A program made the position numbers and the translations under genes. Below are positions 8,578 through 17,469 of a stretch of DNA of 64,000 nucleotides, in pieces. Position 1 is the stretch's first letter; each line of letters starts with the position of its first letter. The notes under the pieces are model-generated. The model saw only the letters and a list, made by a program, of their open reading frames with translations. It searched no databases and was not told the origin of the DNA. The stretch is from JACVRM01 sp963817375 (GTDB lineage Bacteria > Actinomycetota > Thermoleophilia > Gaiellales > Gaiellaceae), in the NCBI GenBank assembly GCA_963817375.1, contig CAWFOB010000004.1, forward strand, positions 248,001 through 312,000, in the 5' to 3' direction.

Positions 8578-9146
8578 AGGACCCGACCTTCTGGATCCTC
8601 GCGCGGGCGAGCGGGCTGACGGCGTACGTGCTGCTCACCGACGTCGGTGCTCGCCGGGCTCACGCGTCAAGTCGCGGCCCGTTCGGCCGGGCGGTGAAGG
8701 CCGCGTCCGTGATCGACATGCACCGCTTCCTCGTCGATGCTCGCGCTCGGCGCGGTCGCGGTGCACGGCCTGACGCTGGTGCTCGACTCGACGGTGCACA
8801 TCGGCCTCGCCGCGCTGCTCGTCCCCGGGACTGCTCGCCTACCGCCCGGCTCGCCGTCGGCCTCGGCGTCGCTCGCCGCGGAGCTGATGGTGCTCGATCG
8901 ATCGTCTCGTTCTCCGCTCCGCAAGCGCATCGGCGCAGCGGACGTGGCGCCGGCTGCACTGGGCGACGTACGGCGATCTTCGCCCTCGCCACCGCCCACG
9001 GGCTGGCGGCGGGCACCGACTCGTCGCAGCCCTGGGTCTTCGGCCTCTACCTCGGCGCCGTCTTCGCCGTCGCAACCGCCACCGCCTGGCGCGCGCTCAC
9101 ACCGCCCCACCAAGCAGAAAGGAGCAACCCATGTACCGCATCGTGA
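8574..9146 (+). pseudogene. Ferric-reductase-like heme membrane protein (frame broken as given)
   Basis: Multi-pass membrane protein probably carrying heme b and moving electrons across the membrane. Pieces read 'MKDPTFWILARASGLTAYVLL', then 'SVIDMHRFL', 'MLALGAVAVHGLTLVLDSTV', 'RTWRRLHWATYG'-like sequence and 'IFALATAHGLAAGTD'. Paired His residues on separate helices (DMH, AVHG, LHWA, TAHG) are the expected heme ligands of the ferric reductase-like transmembrane family. At least three shifts. The frame used at the end closes at 9146, overlapping the ferredoxin gene by 16 bases; the true stop could be earlier if another shift is present. Confidence 0.7.
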
Positions 9147-9328
9147 TCGACCGGTCACTGTGTAGCGGCTTCGGCGCCTGCGCCGAGCTGGCCCCCGAGA
9201 TCTTCGAGCTCGACGGCAGCGGCACCGCCCCGCTGCGCGTCGGAGAGTCCGACGACCCGCAGGTGCTCGAGGCGGCAGCGGCCTGCCCGATGGCCGCGAT
9301 CCGGATCATCGAGGAGGCGGCGGCATGA
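9131..9328 (+). CDS. Small ferredoxin, probably [3Fe-4S]
   Basis: A 65-residue one-cluster ferredoxin. It has 'CSGFGAC' (Cys-x5-Cys, the middle cluster Cys replaced) and 'CPMAAI' near the end, so only three cysteines. This is the layout of [3Fe-4S]-type ferredoxins that often serve cytochromes P450. AGAAAGGAGCAACCC precedes ATG 9131. It overlaps the reductase gene by ATGA, so the two are surely co-translated. In this operon it may feed the ferric-reductase-like protein rather than a P450, since none is seen in the window. Confidence 0.85.
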   Translation: MYRIVIDRSLCSGFGACAELAPEIFELDGSGTAPLRVGESDDPQVLEAAAACPMAAIRIIEEAAA

Positions 9329-10401
9329 CCGCGCTGCGCTCCGTCGTCGTCATCGGCGCCGGGCTCGCCGGCACGCGCTGCGCCGAGACGCTCCGCGCCG
9401 AGGGCTACGAGGGCCGCCTCACGGTCCTCGGCGCCGAGCCCGTCGCCCCGTACGAGCGGCCGGCGCTGTCGAAGGAGTTCCTCGCGGGCACAAAGCCGGC
9501 GGAACGGCTACTACTCCGGCCGCCGGGCTTCTGGGCCGAGCACGGCATCGAGCTGAAGCTCGGCGATCCGGTGATCGGCGTGGACAACGGATCGCGAGTC
9601 GCCGTGACGGCCGCCGGCGCCCTGTACGCATGGGACGCGCTGATCGTCGCGACCGGCGCGCGGCCGCGGCGGCTTCCGTTCCCCGCCCCGGCGGGCGTGC
9701 ACGAGCTCCGTACGCTCGCCGATGCCGCCGCGCTGCGCGAGGCGCTCGTTCCGGGCGCCCGACTCGTCGTCATCGGCGGCGGCTTCGTCGGCGCCGAGGT
9801 GGCGTCGACCGCCCGGAGCCTCGGCGTCGAGGTGACCCTGCTCGACCTGGGGCCGGCGCCCTTCGCCGCCCTGGTCGGCAGCCAGCTGGCGGAGACGCTG
9901 GCGACCCGCTTCCGCGAGCACGGCGTCGACCTGCGCACCGGCGTGCAGGCGGCGGGATTCCGCTCGGACGCGGACGGGTGCGTCTCCGGCGTGGTCCTCA
10001 ACGACGGCAGCATGGTCGCGTGCGACGTCGTGCTCGTCGCGATCGGCGCCGAGCGCGCCGACGAGCTCGCGGGCAACCGCGCGCCCGGCGTCCACGTCGT
10101 CGGCGACGCAGCCGGCGGGCACGGCCACTGGACGGACGCAGCGACCGGCGGCGTGGCGCTCGCACGGCGCCTGCTCGGCCTCGAGCCGCCGCCGGCGCAG
10201 CCGTCATTCGTGTGGTCGGACCAGTTCGGGCTTCGACTCCAGTTCGTCGGCGACCCGGCGCATGCGTCGACGGTGGAGCTGGAAGGCGGCCCGGCCGACT
10301 TCGTGGCCCGTTACCGCGCACGCTCCGGCGCGCTCGTCGGCGCCGTCGCGGCGAACCGCCCTGCCGCCGTTGCCGCGCTACGGCGCGAGCTCGCCGCCTG
10401 A
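9325..10401 (+). CDS. FAD-dependent ferredoxin/rubredoxin reductase
   Basis: Two Rossmann folds: FAD-binding 'VVIGAGLAGTRCAETLR' at residues 8-24 and NAD(P)H-binding 'LVVIGGGFVGAEVASTAR' near residues 150-170, plus the 'VHVVGDAAGG' FAD motif near 255. This is the pyridine-nucleotide:ferredoxin reductase layout (putidaredoxin reductase-like). The 358 residues are short: the C-terminal reductase domain is reduced compared with ~400 in relatives. It follows the ferredoxin directly (ATGA overlap). The clean frame starts here after 4.4 kb of broken genes. Its 3' end overlaps the converging ROK kinase by 24 bases. Confidence 0.85.
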   Translation: MTALRSVVVIGAGLAGTRCAETLRAEGYEGRLTVLGAEPVAPYERPALSKEFLAGTKPAERLLLRPPGFWAEHGIELKLGDPVIGVDNGSRVAVTAAGALYAWDALIVATGARPRRLPFPAPAGVHELRTLADAAALREALVPGARLVVIGGGFVGAEVASTARSLGVEVTLLDLGPAPFAALVGSQLAETLATRFREHGVDLRTGVQAAGFRSDADGCVSGVVLNDGSMVACDVVLVAIGAERADELAGNRAPGVHVVGDAAGGHGHWTDAATGGVALARRLLGLEPPPAQPSFVWSDQFGLRLQFVGDPAHASTVELEGGPADFVARYRARSGALVGAVAANRPAAVAALRRELAA

Positions 10402-11220
10402 AGCCAGCGCGATCGCCCCGAGCACGCCCGACCGCGGGGCGAGCTCGGGCGCGACCACGGCCGGCGCCTCGACATAGCCCGCGAGCACGCCGTCCAGCTC
10501 GTCACGGACGGCATCCAGCAGCCCGCGCCGGCTCAGCACGCCGCCGCCGAGCACGATCCGCTGCGGCGAGAGCACGGCCACCACCGCAGCCAGGCCGAGC
10601 GCGAGGTAGCGAGCCTCGAGCAGCCAGGCCGCCGGATCGTCCAGCTCCTCCCCGCGCCGGCCCCAGCGAGCCGCGATCGCCGGCCCCGAGGCGAGCCCCT
10701 CCCAGCAGTCGCCGTGGAACGGGCAGGTGCCCGGGAACGGGTCCTCCGGGTCGTGGGGGATCCGCACGTGGCCGAACTCGGGATGGGCCAGGCCGTGCAT
10801 CAGCCTGCCGCCGGCCATCCCCCCGCCGCCGATACCCGTCCCCACGGTGACGTAGGCGAAGGTGTCCAGCCCGCGCGCGGCGCCCCAGCGGTGCTCGCCG
10901 AGCGCCGCCGCGTTGACGTCCGTGTCGAATACGACCGGCACGCCGAGCTCCCGCCTGATCGGCCCGACAAGATCGGTGTCGGCCCAGCCGGGCTTCGGCG
11001 TCGTCGTGATCCGCCCGCGCCGCAGGTCGACGGGGCCGAACGAGCCGATGCCGACCGCGTCGACCGGCTCGGCCTCGCGGAAGAACGCAACCGCGCGGCC
11101 GATCGTCTCGTCCGGCGTCGTCGTCGGGATCGTCGCCTCGGCGCGCAGGTCGTCCGGCCCCGTGCCGACCGCGCACAGCCACTTCGTGCCGCCGGTCTCG
11201 ATGCCGCCGAACGCAGCCAC
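10378..11220 (-). CDS. ROK-family sugar kinase (fructokinase-like)
   Basis: Phosphorylates a hexose, likely fructose, with ATP. It begins 'GGIETGGTKWLCAVGTG' (ATP phosphate loop; the GG(I/F)E(T/A)GGTK form is typical of ROK fructokinases). It carries 'VGTGIGGGG', then the zinc-binding stretch HPEFGHVRI...CPFHGDC, with the His and three Cys/His ligands expected for this subgroup. The 280 residues are near usual size. GTG 11220 is the chosen start; only 20 bases separate it from the divergent oxidoreductase, and that gap holds a palindromic operator. Confidence 0.85.
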   Translation of the reverse strand: MAAFGGIETGGTKWLCAVGTGPDDLRAEATIPTTTPDETIGRAVAFFREAEPVDAVGIGSFGPVDLRRGRITTTPKPGWADTDLVGPIRRELGVPVVFDTDVNAAALGEHRWGAARGLDTFAYVTVGTGIGGGGMAGGRLMHGLAHPEFGHVRIPHDPEDPFPGTCPFHGDCWEGLASGPAIAARWGRRGEELDDPAAWLLEARYLALGLAAVVAVLSPQRIVLGGGVLSRRGLLDAVRDELDGVLAGYVEAPAVVAPELAPRSGVLGAIALASGGELAP

Positions 11221-11221
11221 T

Positions 11222-11237
11222 GTGGTATCGCTACCAC
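11222..11237. promoter_or_regulatory. LacI-type palindromic operator
   Basis: GTGGTA-TCGC-TACCAC is a 6-bp perfect inverted repeat around a CG-containing centre, the shape of LacI-family sugar operators. It fills almost the whole gap between the two divergent sugar genes, so one repressor could control both. No LacI gene is in the window. Confidence 0.6.
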
Positions 11238-11240
11238 GCC

Positions 11241-12209
11241 GTGACGGCGTCCGTGACCTCGACCCTGCGCTGGGGGCTCATGTCCACCGCGCGCATCAAC
11301 GCGCGCGTCCTCGCAGGCGCCGCGCTGTCCGACCGCGCCGAGGTCGTGGCCGTCGGCGGCCGCGACGGCGCGCGCACCCAGGCCTACGCGCGTCAGAACG
11401 GCATCACACGCGCGCATGCGAGCTACGAGGGGCTGCTCTCCGATCCAGAGGTCGATGCGGTCTATATCTCGCTCCCCAATTCCATGCACGTCGAGTGGAG
11501 CGTCCGCGCGCTCGAAGCCGGAAAGCACGTGCTCTGCGAGAAGCCGCTCTCGCCGCATCCCGAGGACGTCGAGGACGCGTTCGACGTCGCCGAGCGCGAG
11601 GGGCTCGTGCTCTCGGAGGCGTTCATGTGGCGCCACCACCCCCAGACGCACGAGCTGCTGCGCCTCGTTCGGGAAGGCGCCGTCGGGCCGGTCCGGGTCG
11701 TGCGAGCGCAGTTCAGCTTCGTGCTCTCCGACACAGCCGACATCCGCCTCGACCCGGAGCTCGAGGGAGGCGCGCTGATGGACGTGGGCTGCTACTGCGT
11801 CAGCGCGATCAGGGCGATCGCGGGCGAGCCGCGCTCGCTCGCCGGTGAGGAGTTGCTCGGCGCGAGCGGCGTCGACGTCGTGTTCACCGGCACGGCGCGC
11901 TGCCCGGACGACGTGCTGGCGCACTTCGACTGCGGCTTCGTGATGCCGTACCGCGCCGGCATCGAGGTGGCCGGCGAGGACGGCGTGATCGTCGTCCCGA
12001 GCCCGTGGCACCCGACCGACCCGCTGATTGAGCTGCACCGTGGCGACGGCGTCGAACGGATCGAGGTCCCGCGCGCCGACAGCTACCAGCTCGAGCTCGA
12101 GAATGTCGCCGACGCGATCAGCGGCGCCGCGCCGCTCTTGCTCGGCCGCGACGACGCCCTCGGCCAGGCACGCGCCATCGAGGCCCTCTACCGTTCGGCG
12201 GGCTCGTGA
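11241..12209 (+). CDS. Gfo/Idh/MocA-family NAD(P) oxidoreductase
   Basis: Sugar or polyol dehydrogenase family. The N-terminal Rossmann fold starts 'LRWGLMSTARINARVLAGA'; 'CEKPLSPHPEDV' near residue 95 holds the conserved Lys of the EKP motif; the C-terminal beta-sheet domain has 'GALMDVGCYCVSAIRAI'. 322 residues, normal for the family. GTG 11241 is the first start; a GTG at 11253 is an alternative. It shares the operator at 11222-11237 with the ROK kinase and overlaps the aldo-keto reductase (GTGA), so the three likely form one sugar-use unit. The exact substrate cannot be told. Confidence 0.85.
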   Translation: MTASVTSTLRWGLMSTARINARVLAGAALSDRAEVVAVGGRDGARTQAYARQNGITRAHASYEGLLSDPEVDAVYISLPNSMHVEWSVRALEAGKHVLCEKPLSPHPEDVEDAFDVAEREGLVLSEAFMWRHHPQTHELLRLVREGAVGPVRVVRAQFSFVLSDTADIRLDPELEGGALMDVGCYCVSAIRAIAGEPRSLAGEELLGASGVDVVFTGTARCPDDVLAHFDCGFVMPYRAGIEVAGEDGVIVVPSPWHPTDPLIELHRGDGVERIEVPRADSYQLELENVADAISGAAPLLLGRDDALGQARAIEALYRSAGS

Positions 12210-13213
12210 CGTACGTCGCCGCCGATGAGCGCTACGACCGCATGCCGTACCGGCGCTCCGGCCGGAGCGGCCTGAAGCTCCCCGCCATGTCGCTCGGCCT
12301 CTGGCAGAACTTCGGCGGGGAGCGCCCGCTGGAGCACAGCCGCGCCATCGTGCGCCGGGCGTTCGACCTCGGGATCACGCACTTCGACCTCGCCAACAAC
12401 TACGGCCCGCCGTACGGCTCCGCCGAGGAGACGTTCGGGACGCTGATGGACAAGGACCTGCGTCCGTACCGCGACGAGCTCGTCATCTCGACGAAGGCCG
12501 GCTGGGACATGTGGCCGGGGCCGTACGGCGAGTTCGGCTCGCGCAAGTACCTGCTCGCCAGCCTCGACCAGTCGCTCGCGCGCATGCGGCTCGACTACGT
12601 CGACATCTTCTACTCGCACCGCCCCGACCCCGAGACGCCGTTCGAGGAGACGATGGGCGCGCTCGACACGGCCGTGCGCCAGGGCAAGGCGCTGTACGCC
12701 GGCATCTCGTCGTACTCGCCCGAGCAGACCCGCGAGGCGCACCGGATCCTGACGGCGATGGGCACGCCGCTCCTCATCCACCAGCCGTCGTACTCGATGC
12801 TGAACCGCTGGATCGAGGACGGGCTCCTGGACGTCCTCGGCGAGCTCGGGATCGGCTGCATCGTCTTCTCGCCGCTCGCGCAGGGGATGCTCAGCGACCG
12901 GTACCTGCACGGGATCCCGGAGGGCTCGCGCGCGACGCAGCACGGGTCGCTTTCGCCGGACATGCTCACCGACCAGGCGCTGGCCAAGATCCGTGCGCTG
13001 AACGAGATCGCGCAGCGGCGCGGCCAGACGCTGGCACAGATGGCGCTCGCCTGGACGCTGCGAGATCCGCGCGTGACGTCGACGCTGCCGGGCGCGTCGA
13101 GCCTGGAGCAGTTCGAGGCGAACGTCACCGCGCTCGATCGGCTCGACTTCGCCGAGGATGAGCTGGCCGAGATCGACCGCTACGCGACGGAGAGCGACAT
13201 CAACCTCTGGTAG
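12206..13213 (+). CDS. Aldo/keto reductase (YghZ/potassium-channel beta-like)
   Basis: NADPH-dependent carbonyl reductase of ~335 residues. The catalytic tetrad is visible: Asp and Tyr in 'THFDLANNYGPPYG', Lys in 'VISTKAGW', His in 'IFYSHRPDP'. Closest in style to L-glyceraldehyde-3-phosphate reductase YghZ ('YRRSGRSGLKLPAMSLGLW' at the start). It is translationally coupled to the Gfo/Idh/MocA gene and probably acts on the same sugar-derived compounds. Its end overlaps the converging cyclase gene by 14 bases. Confidence 0.88.
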   Translation: MTYVAADERYDRMPYRRSGRSGLKLPAMSLGLWQNFGGERPLEHSRAIVRRAFDLGITHFDLANNYGPPYGSAEETFGTLMDKDLRPYRDELVISTKAGWDMWPGPYGEFGSRKYLLASLDQSLARMRLDYVDIFYSHRPDPETPFEETMGALDTAVRQGKALYAGISSYSPEQTREAHRILTAMGTPLLIHQPSYSMLNRWIEDGLLDVLGELGIGCIVFSPLAQGMLSDRYLHGIPEGSRATQHGSLSPDMLTDQALAKIRALNEIAQRRGQTLAQMALAWTLRDPRVTSTLPGASSLEQFEANVTALDRLDFAEDELAEIDRYATESDINLW

Positions 13214-16173
13214 CGGCGAGCAGCTCCTCGGTCAGGCGGACCATCGGGAGGATCTCCTTGCGACGGTAAGCGGCGAGCGCCTGCTCGAGGGCGGCCCGCT
13301 CGTCGTCGACGCGGCCGGCGACCTTGTGGACGTGGGCCAGCGCGCTGTACGCGTCGCCGTGGATGATCGGGAAGTCCGTGAGCAGCGCGTACCGAACCGC
13401 GTCGCCGGCGAGCTCCTCGGCAGCGGTACGCTCTCCGCGATCGGCGGCGATGCGGGCCCGAAGGCCCCTGCCGATCGCGAAGTTGACCACGTCCTCCGGG
13501 CTGCCGAGCTCCTCGCCCTCGATCGCGATCCGCTCCGCCGCGTCGACATCGCCGAGGGCGTAGCGCACCTCCGCGACGTGCAGCGTCACCGTTGATCCCC
13601 ACGACGTCGCGCCAAGCTCGAGCAGGCGACGGCGCGCGCCCTCGACGACCCGAAGGGCTTCGGCGGTCTCGCCGTCCCAGCGCTCGATGAGGGCGCGCTC
13701 CTCCCCAACGGTGGCCGCGAGCACCTCTTCGCCCAGTTCGAGATGCGCCGCGAGCAACCGCTCGCTCGCCTCGCGGGCGGCGTCCAGCTCCCCGCGGTTC
13801 ATCAGGTACGTGGTCCGCACATACTCCGCGCCCGTTCGCGCAGCCGGCGAGTCACCGTGCTCCGTCTCGAGCTCGCGGATCAGGGCTTCCTGTTCAGCGG
13901 GCGGGGCCGGGCCCCACGCGGCCGCTGCCGCGAGGGTGTAGGCGGCCACGCCGTGCAGGCGCTGGTCGCCGGCCCGCCGCGCATGTGCCAGCGCTAGACG
14001 CGATGCACGCGCGGCGGGCTCGGCCCGGCTCGAGAGCCACGCGAGCATCGACTCGAGCAGCCAGGCGCGGGCCAGCGCGCCGTCGTCGCGGCGGCCCTCC
14101 AGCTGCGGCAGCAGCTCGTCGAGCACCGTGCGGGCTTGAGCCGCGGCCCCGTGCGGGTCGGCCTGGATCCGCGCGTGCGCCTCGAGGATCCGCGCCTGGG
14201 CGGCGATCAGCGGCTCGGTCGAGCGTGTCAGGGGCCCGAGCAGCTCGAACATGAGGTCGTACCGGCCCGCATGCATGCATGCCTCCGCGAGCGTGAATCC
14301 AGCCGCATCGCGCTCCACGACCGCCGGCAGGAGGACGAGGGCACGCTCGAGCAGGTTGCAGGCGGCGTGAAAATCCGAGCGGCCGAGCGCCGACGTGCCT
14401 GCGCGCCCGAGGTGCATGCCGGCGCGCGCGGCCAGCTCCGGGTCGTCACGGCCGAGCTCCCGCAGGTACAGCACCGCCTGTTCCTGGTGGTAGCCGGCGA
14501 TCTCGTCGAGCTCGACCAGCTCCCTGCGGCCTTCGATCCAGTCACCGAACCGCGCGTGGAGATCGGCACGCGTCTCCTTGGGCAGTGACTCGTAGGCCGC
14601 GTCGCGAATGAGCAGGTGGCGGAACCGGAACGCGTCGTCCCCGGCGAACATGGGCTCGTCCGGGCGAATCAGCTCCTTCCGCACCAGGCCGACGAGGCTC
14701 TGGTCGACGCCACTTCGTGCGGCCTCGGGCCCGAGCTCACGCACGGCGGAGCTGTGGAACACCTGGCCCTCCACGGCTCCGCGCTCGATCACGGCGCGCT
14801 CGTCCGCGCCCAGCCGGTCGAGCCGTGCCTGCAGTAGGGCCTGGATCGTCGACGGGACAGCGATGTCGCCGCCCTCACGTGCGAACTCGAGCATTTCCTC
14901 GGCGAACAGCGGGTTGCCATCCGCCGTCTCGATGATGCGGGCGCGCGTGGCGGCATCGACGTCTCCGTCGAGCTCCTCGATGAGCCGCGCGCACTCGTCG
15001 GCCGTCAGCGGCTCGAGCAGGAGCGTCGTCGCATTGAGCTTGCCACCTCCCCACGCCGGGCCGCTCGTCGAGCAGCTCGGGCCGTGCCAGGCACAGCAGC
15101 AGGATCGGCGCGCCGCGCGAGAGGTCCGCGATGTGGTCGAGCAGGTCGAGGAACGTCGGCTCGCCCCAGTGGATGTCATCGAAGACGACGACGAGCGGGC
15201 CATCTCGGGCGACCTCCTCGAGCAGCCGGCGGATGGCGAGGAACAGCTCGTTCGGCGAGGCAGCGCCTGCGGCCAGTCCGTCGATGGTCGCGTCGGCACG
15301 CGGGCCAAGCTGCTTCAGCGCCTCGACCACCGGCCAGAACGTGATGCCCTCGCCGTAGTCGAGGCAGCGGCCCCGGATCACGGTTGCTCCCGTGCCCACG
15401 AGGAACTCGGCAACCAGGCGAGACTTGCCCACGCCGGCCGTGCCGAGCAGCGTGAAGAGGTGGCAGCCGGACTCACGCACCGAGCGGTCCGCGGCCTGGT
15501 GCAGCGTCTCGAGCTCGCGCTCGCGCCCGACCAGCGGAGCGTCGAGATGGCGCGCGACGGCCGGTGCCACGGGGTCGACCGCGAGCAGGCGAAACGCATC
15601 GACCGCGCCCTTTCCCTTTGCCTGGATCGCGGCCGGCTCGCATTCGACCGCGTCGCGGACGAGCCGCCGCGTCTGCGCGCCGATCAGCACGTCGCCGGGC
15701 GCCGCGCCCTGCTCCAGCCGCGCCGCGACGTTCACGGCGTCGCCGGTGACCAGCGTGTCGCCCTCGCCGGCGACCACCTCGCCGGTGTTGACGCCGATCC
15801 GCGCCGCGAGGCCGAGCGCCGGCACCGCCTCCCGCATCTCCCAGGCCGCGCGCACGGCCCGCAGGGCGTCGTCCTCGTGCGCAACCGGTACGCCGAACAC
15901 GGCCATGACTGCGTCGCCGACGAACTTCTCCACCGTGCCGCCGTGGCGCTCGAGGATCACCCGCATCTCCTCGTAGTACGAGCGCATGGTCGCCCGCAGC
16001 GCCTCCGGGTCGATGCGATCGCCGAGCGCCGTCGAGCCGCTCAGGTCGCAGAACAGGATCGTGACGACCTTGCGGACCTCACGGAGAGCCTCGGCGGGCG
16101 CCAGCGCCGCCCCGCAGCTGCCGCAGAAGCGGAAGCCGTCCGGGTTCTCGCTACCGCAGGCTGCGCAGAGCAC
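13200..16173 (-). CDS. Zinc-ribbon class III cyclase + AAA ATPase + TPR regulator (one frameshift)
   Basis: Large signalling protein of ~990 residues if one extra base near 15057 is removed; there 'LLDERP' continues as 'AWGGGKLNATTLLLEPL' in the next frame. Order: N-terminal zinc ribbon ('CAACGS', 'CGSCGA'); class III nucleotide cyclase with metal-binding Asp in 'LFCDLSGSTALGD' and 'FVGDAVMAVFG', and the 'NVAARLE' motif; ATPase with Walker A 'GTAGVGKSR' and Walker B 'VVVFDDIHW'; then helical TPR-like repeats to the end. Both cyclase metal Asp residues remain, so real cAMP synthesis is possible. Relatives act as signal-responsive regulators; the signal is unknown. One of three such proteins in 22 kb. 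Confidence 0.8.
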
Positions 16174-16191
16174 CCGCCGAATGTACTCCCG

Positions 16192-17397
16192 TTACTTCGT
16201 GAAGCGAGCCGCCTCCTCGGCGCCGCGCGTCGCGTCGCCCGCGCTGTACGAGTGCGCTCCCGTCCCCGCGAGCGCGCCGCCGTCAACGATCAGGTACTCG
16301 TCGCGGATCGGCCGCCCGTCGAACCAGCACTCGAGGATCTCGCGCGTGCCGGCGGCGTAGCGGGCCTGAGCCGAGAGGCGACGTCCCGGAGACGTGCGGC
16401 GTCATGCCGTGGTGCGGCATCGAGCGCCACGGATGGTCCTGCCGGGGCCGGCTGCGGGAACCAGACGTCGCCCGCGTAGCCGGCCAGCTGCCCGCTCTCG
16501 CAGCGCGCGCGCGACCGCATCGCGCGTCGCAGATCTTCCCGCGCGCGGTGTTCACGAGGTAGGCGCCGCGCTTCATCTTCCCGATCAGCTCGTCGTCGAA
16601 CAGGTGCTCGGTCTCCGGGTGCAGCGGCGCGTTGATCGTCACGACGTCGCAGACCGGGCACGAGCGACGCGGCGTCTCGTGGAACGTGAGGCCGAGCTCC
16701 TGCTCGACCTCGGCCGGCAGCCGGTGACGGTCGGTGTAGTGCAGGCCGACGTCGAACGGCTTGAGCCGCCGCAGCACCGCCGAGCCGATCCGACCCGCGC
16801 CGACCGTGCCGACCTGCATGCCCTCGAGGTCGTACGAGCGCGCGACGCAGTCGGCGATGTTCCAGCCCCCGTCGACCACCCACTCGTGCGACGGCAGGTA
16901 GTTGCGGACGAGCGACGAGGATCATCATCACGACGTGCTCGGCGACGCTGATGCTGTTGCAGTACGTCACCTCGGCGACCGTGACGCCGCCGTCGATCGC
17001 CGCCTGCAGGTCGACGTGGTCCGAGCCGATGCCGGCCGTGATCGCCAGCTTCAGGTTCGGCGCCTTGGCGATGCGCTCGGCCGTCAGGTACGCCGGCCAG
17101 AAGGGCTGCGAGATGACGACGTCGGCCTCGGGCAGCTCGCGCTCGAACTCACAGTCCGCGCCGTCCTTGTCGGCGGTGACGATCAGCGTGTGGCCGGCCG
17201 CCTCGAGGAACGGCCGCAGCCCGAGCTCGCCCGAGACGCTGCCGAGCAGCTCTCCCGGGGTGAAGTCGATCGCCTTCGGCGTCGGCGTCGATCTGCCCGT
17301 CGAGGTAGTGCGTGATCTCGGGGATGCCGTCGCGCGCGTAGGACGGCGGGTACCCGTCGACCGGGTCGTCGTAGAGCACGCAGAGGATGGTCGCCAT
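16192..17397 (-). pseudogene. fdh: NAD-dependent formate dehydrogenase (frame broken as given)
   Basis: Oxidises formate to CO2 with NAD+ (D-2-hydroxyacid dehydrogenase fold). Fragments match the family closely along the whole length: 'ILCVLYDDPVDGYPPSYARD', 'KAIDFTPGELLGSVS', 'DADVVISQPFWPAYLTAERI', 'GIGSDHVDLQAAIDGGVTVA', 'TYCNSISVAEHVVMMIL', 'GGWNIADCV', 'GTVGAGRIGSAVLRRLKPFD', 'YAGDVWFPQPAPADHPWR', 'HGMTPHVSGT' (catalytic His) and the end 'GAHSYSAGDATRG'. 1,206 bases would encode ~400 residues, the normal length. About five one-base shifts break it. It could remove formate from one-carbon metabolism. Confidence 0.85.
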
Positions 17398-17469
17398 CGG
17401 TCCCTCCCTGGGTCGCGAAGCTCGGAGGATCTCCTATAGCCGGCGCCGCCGCATGCGGGAACACGCTGA

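Noticed and set aside
4733..9146. Programmed ribosomal frameshifting as an explanation for the broken genes
   Set aside because: Shifts are far too many, lack slippery heptamers or a consistent position, and affect unrelated families; error in blocks fits better.
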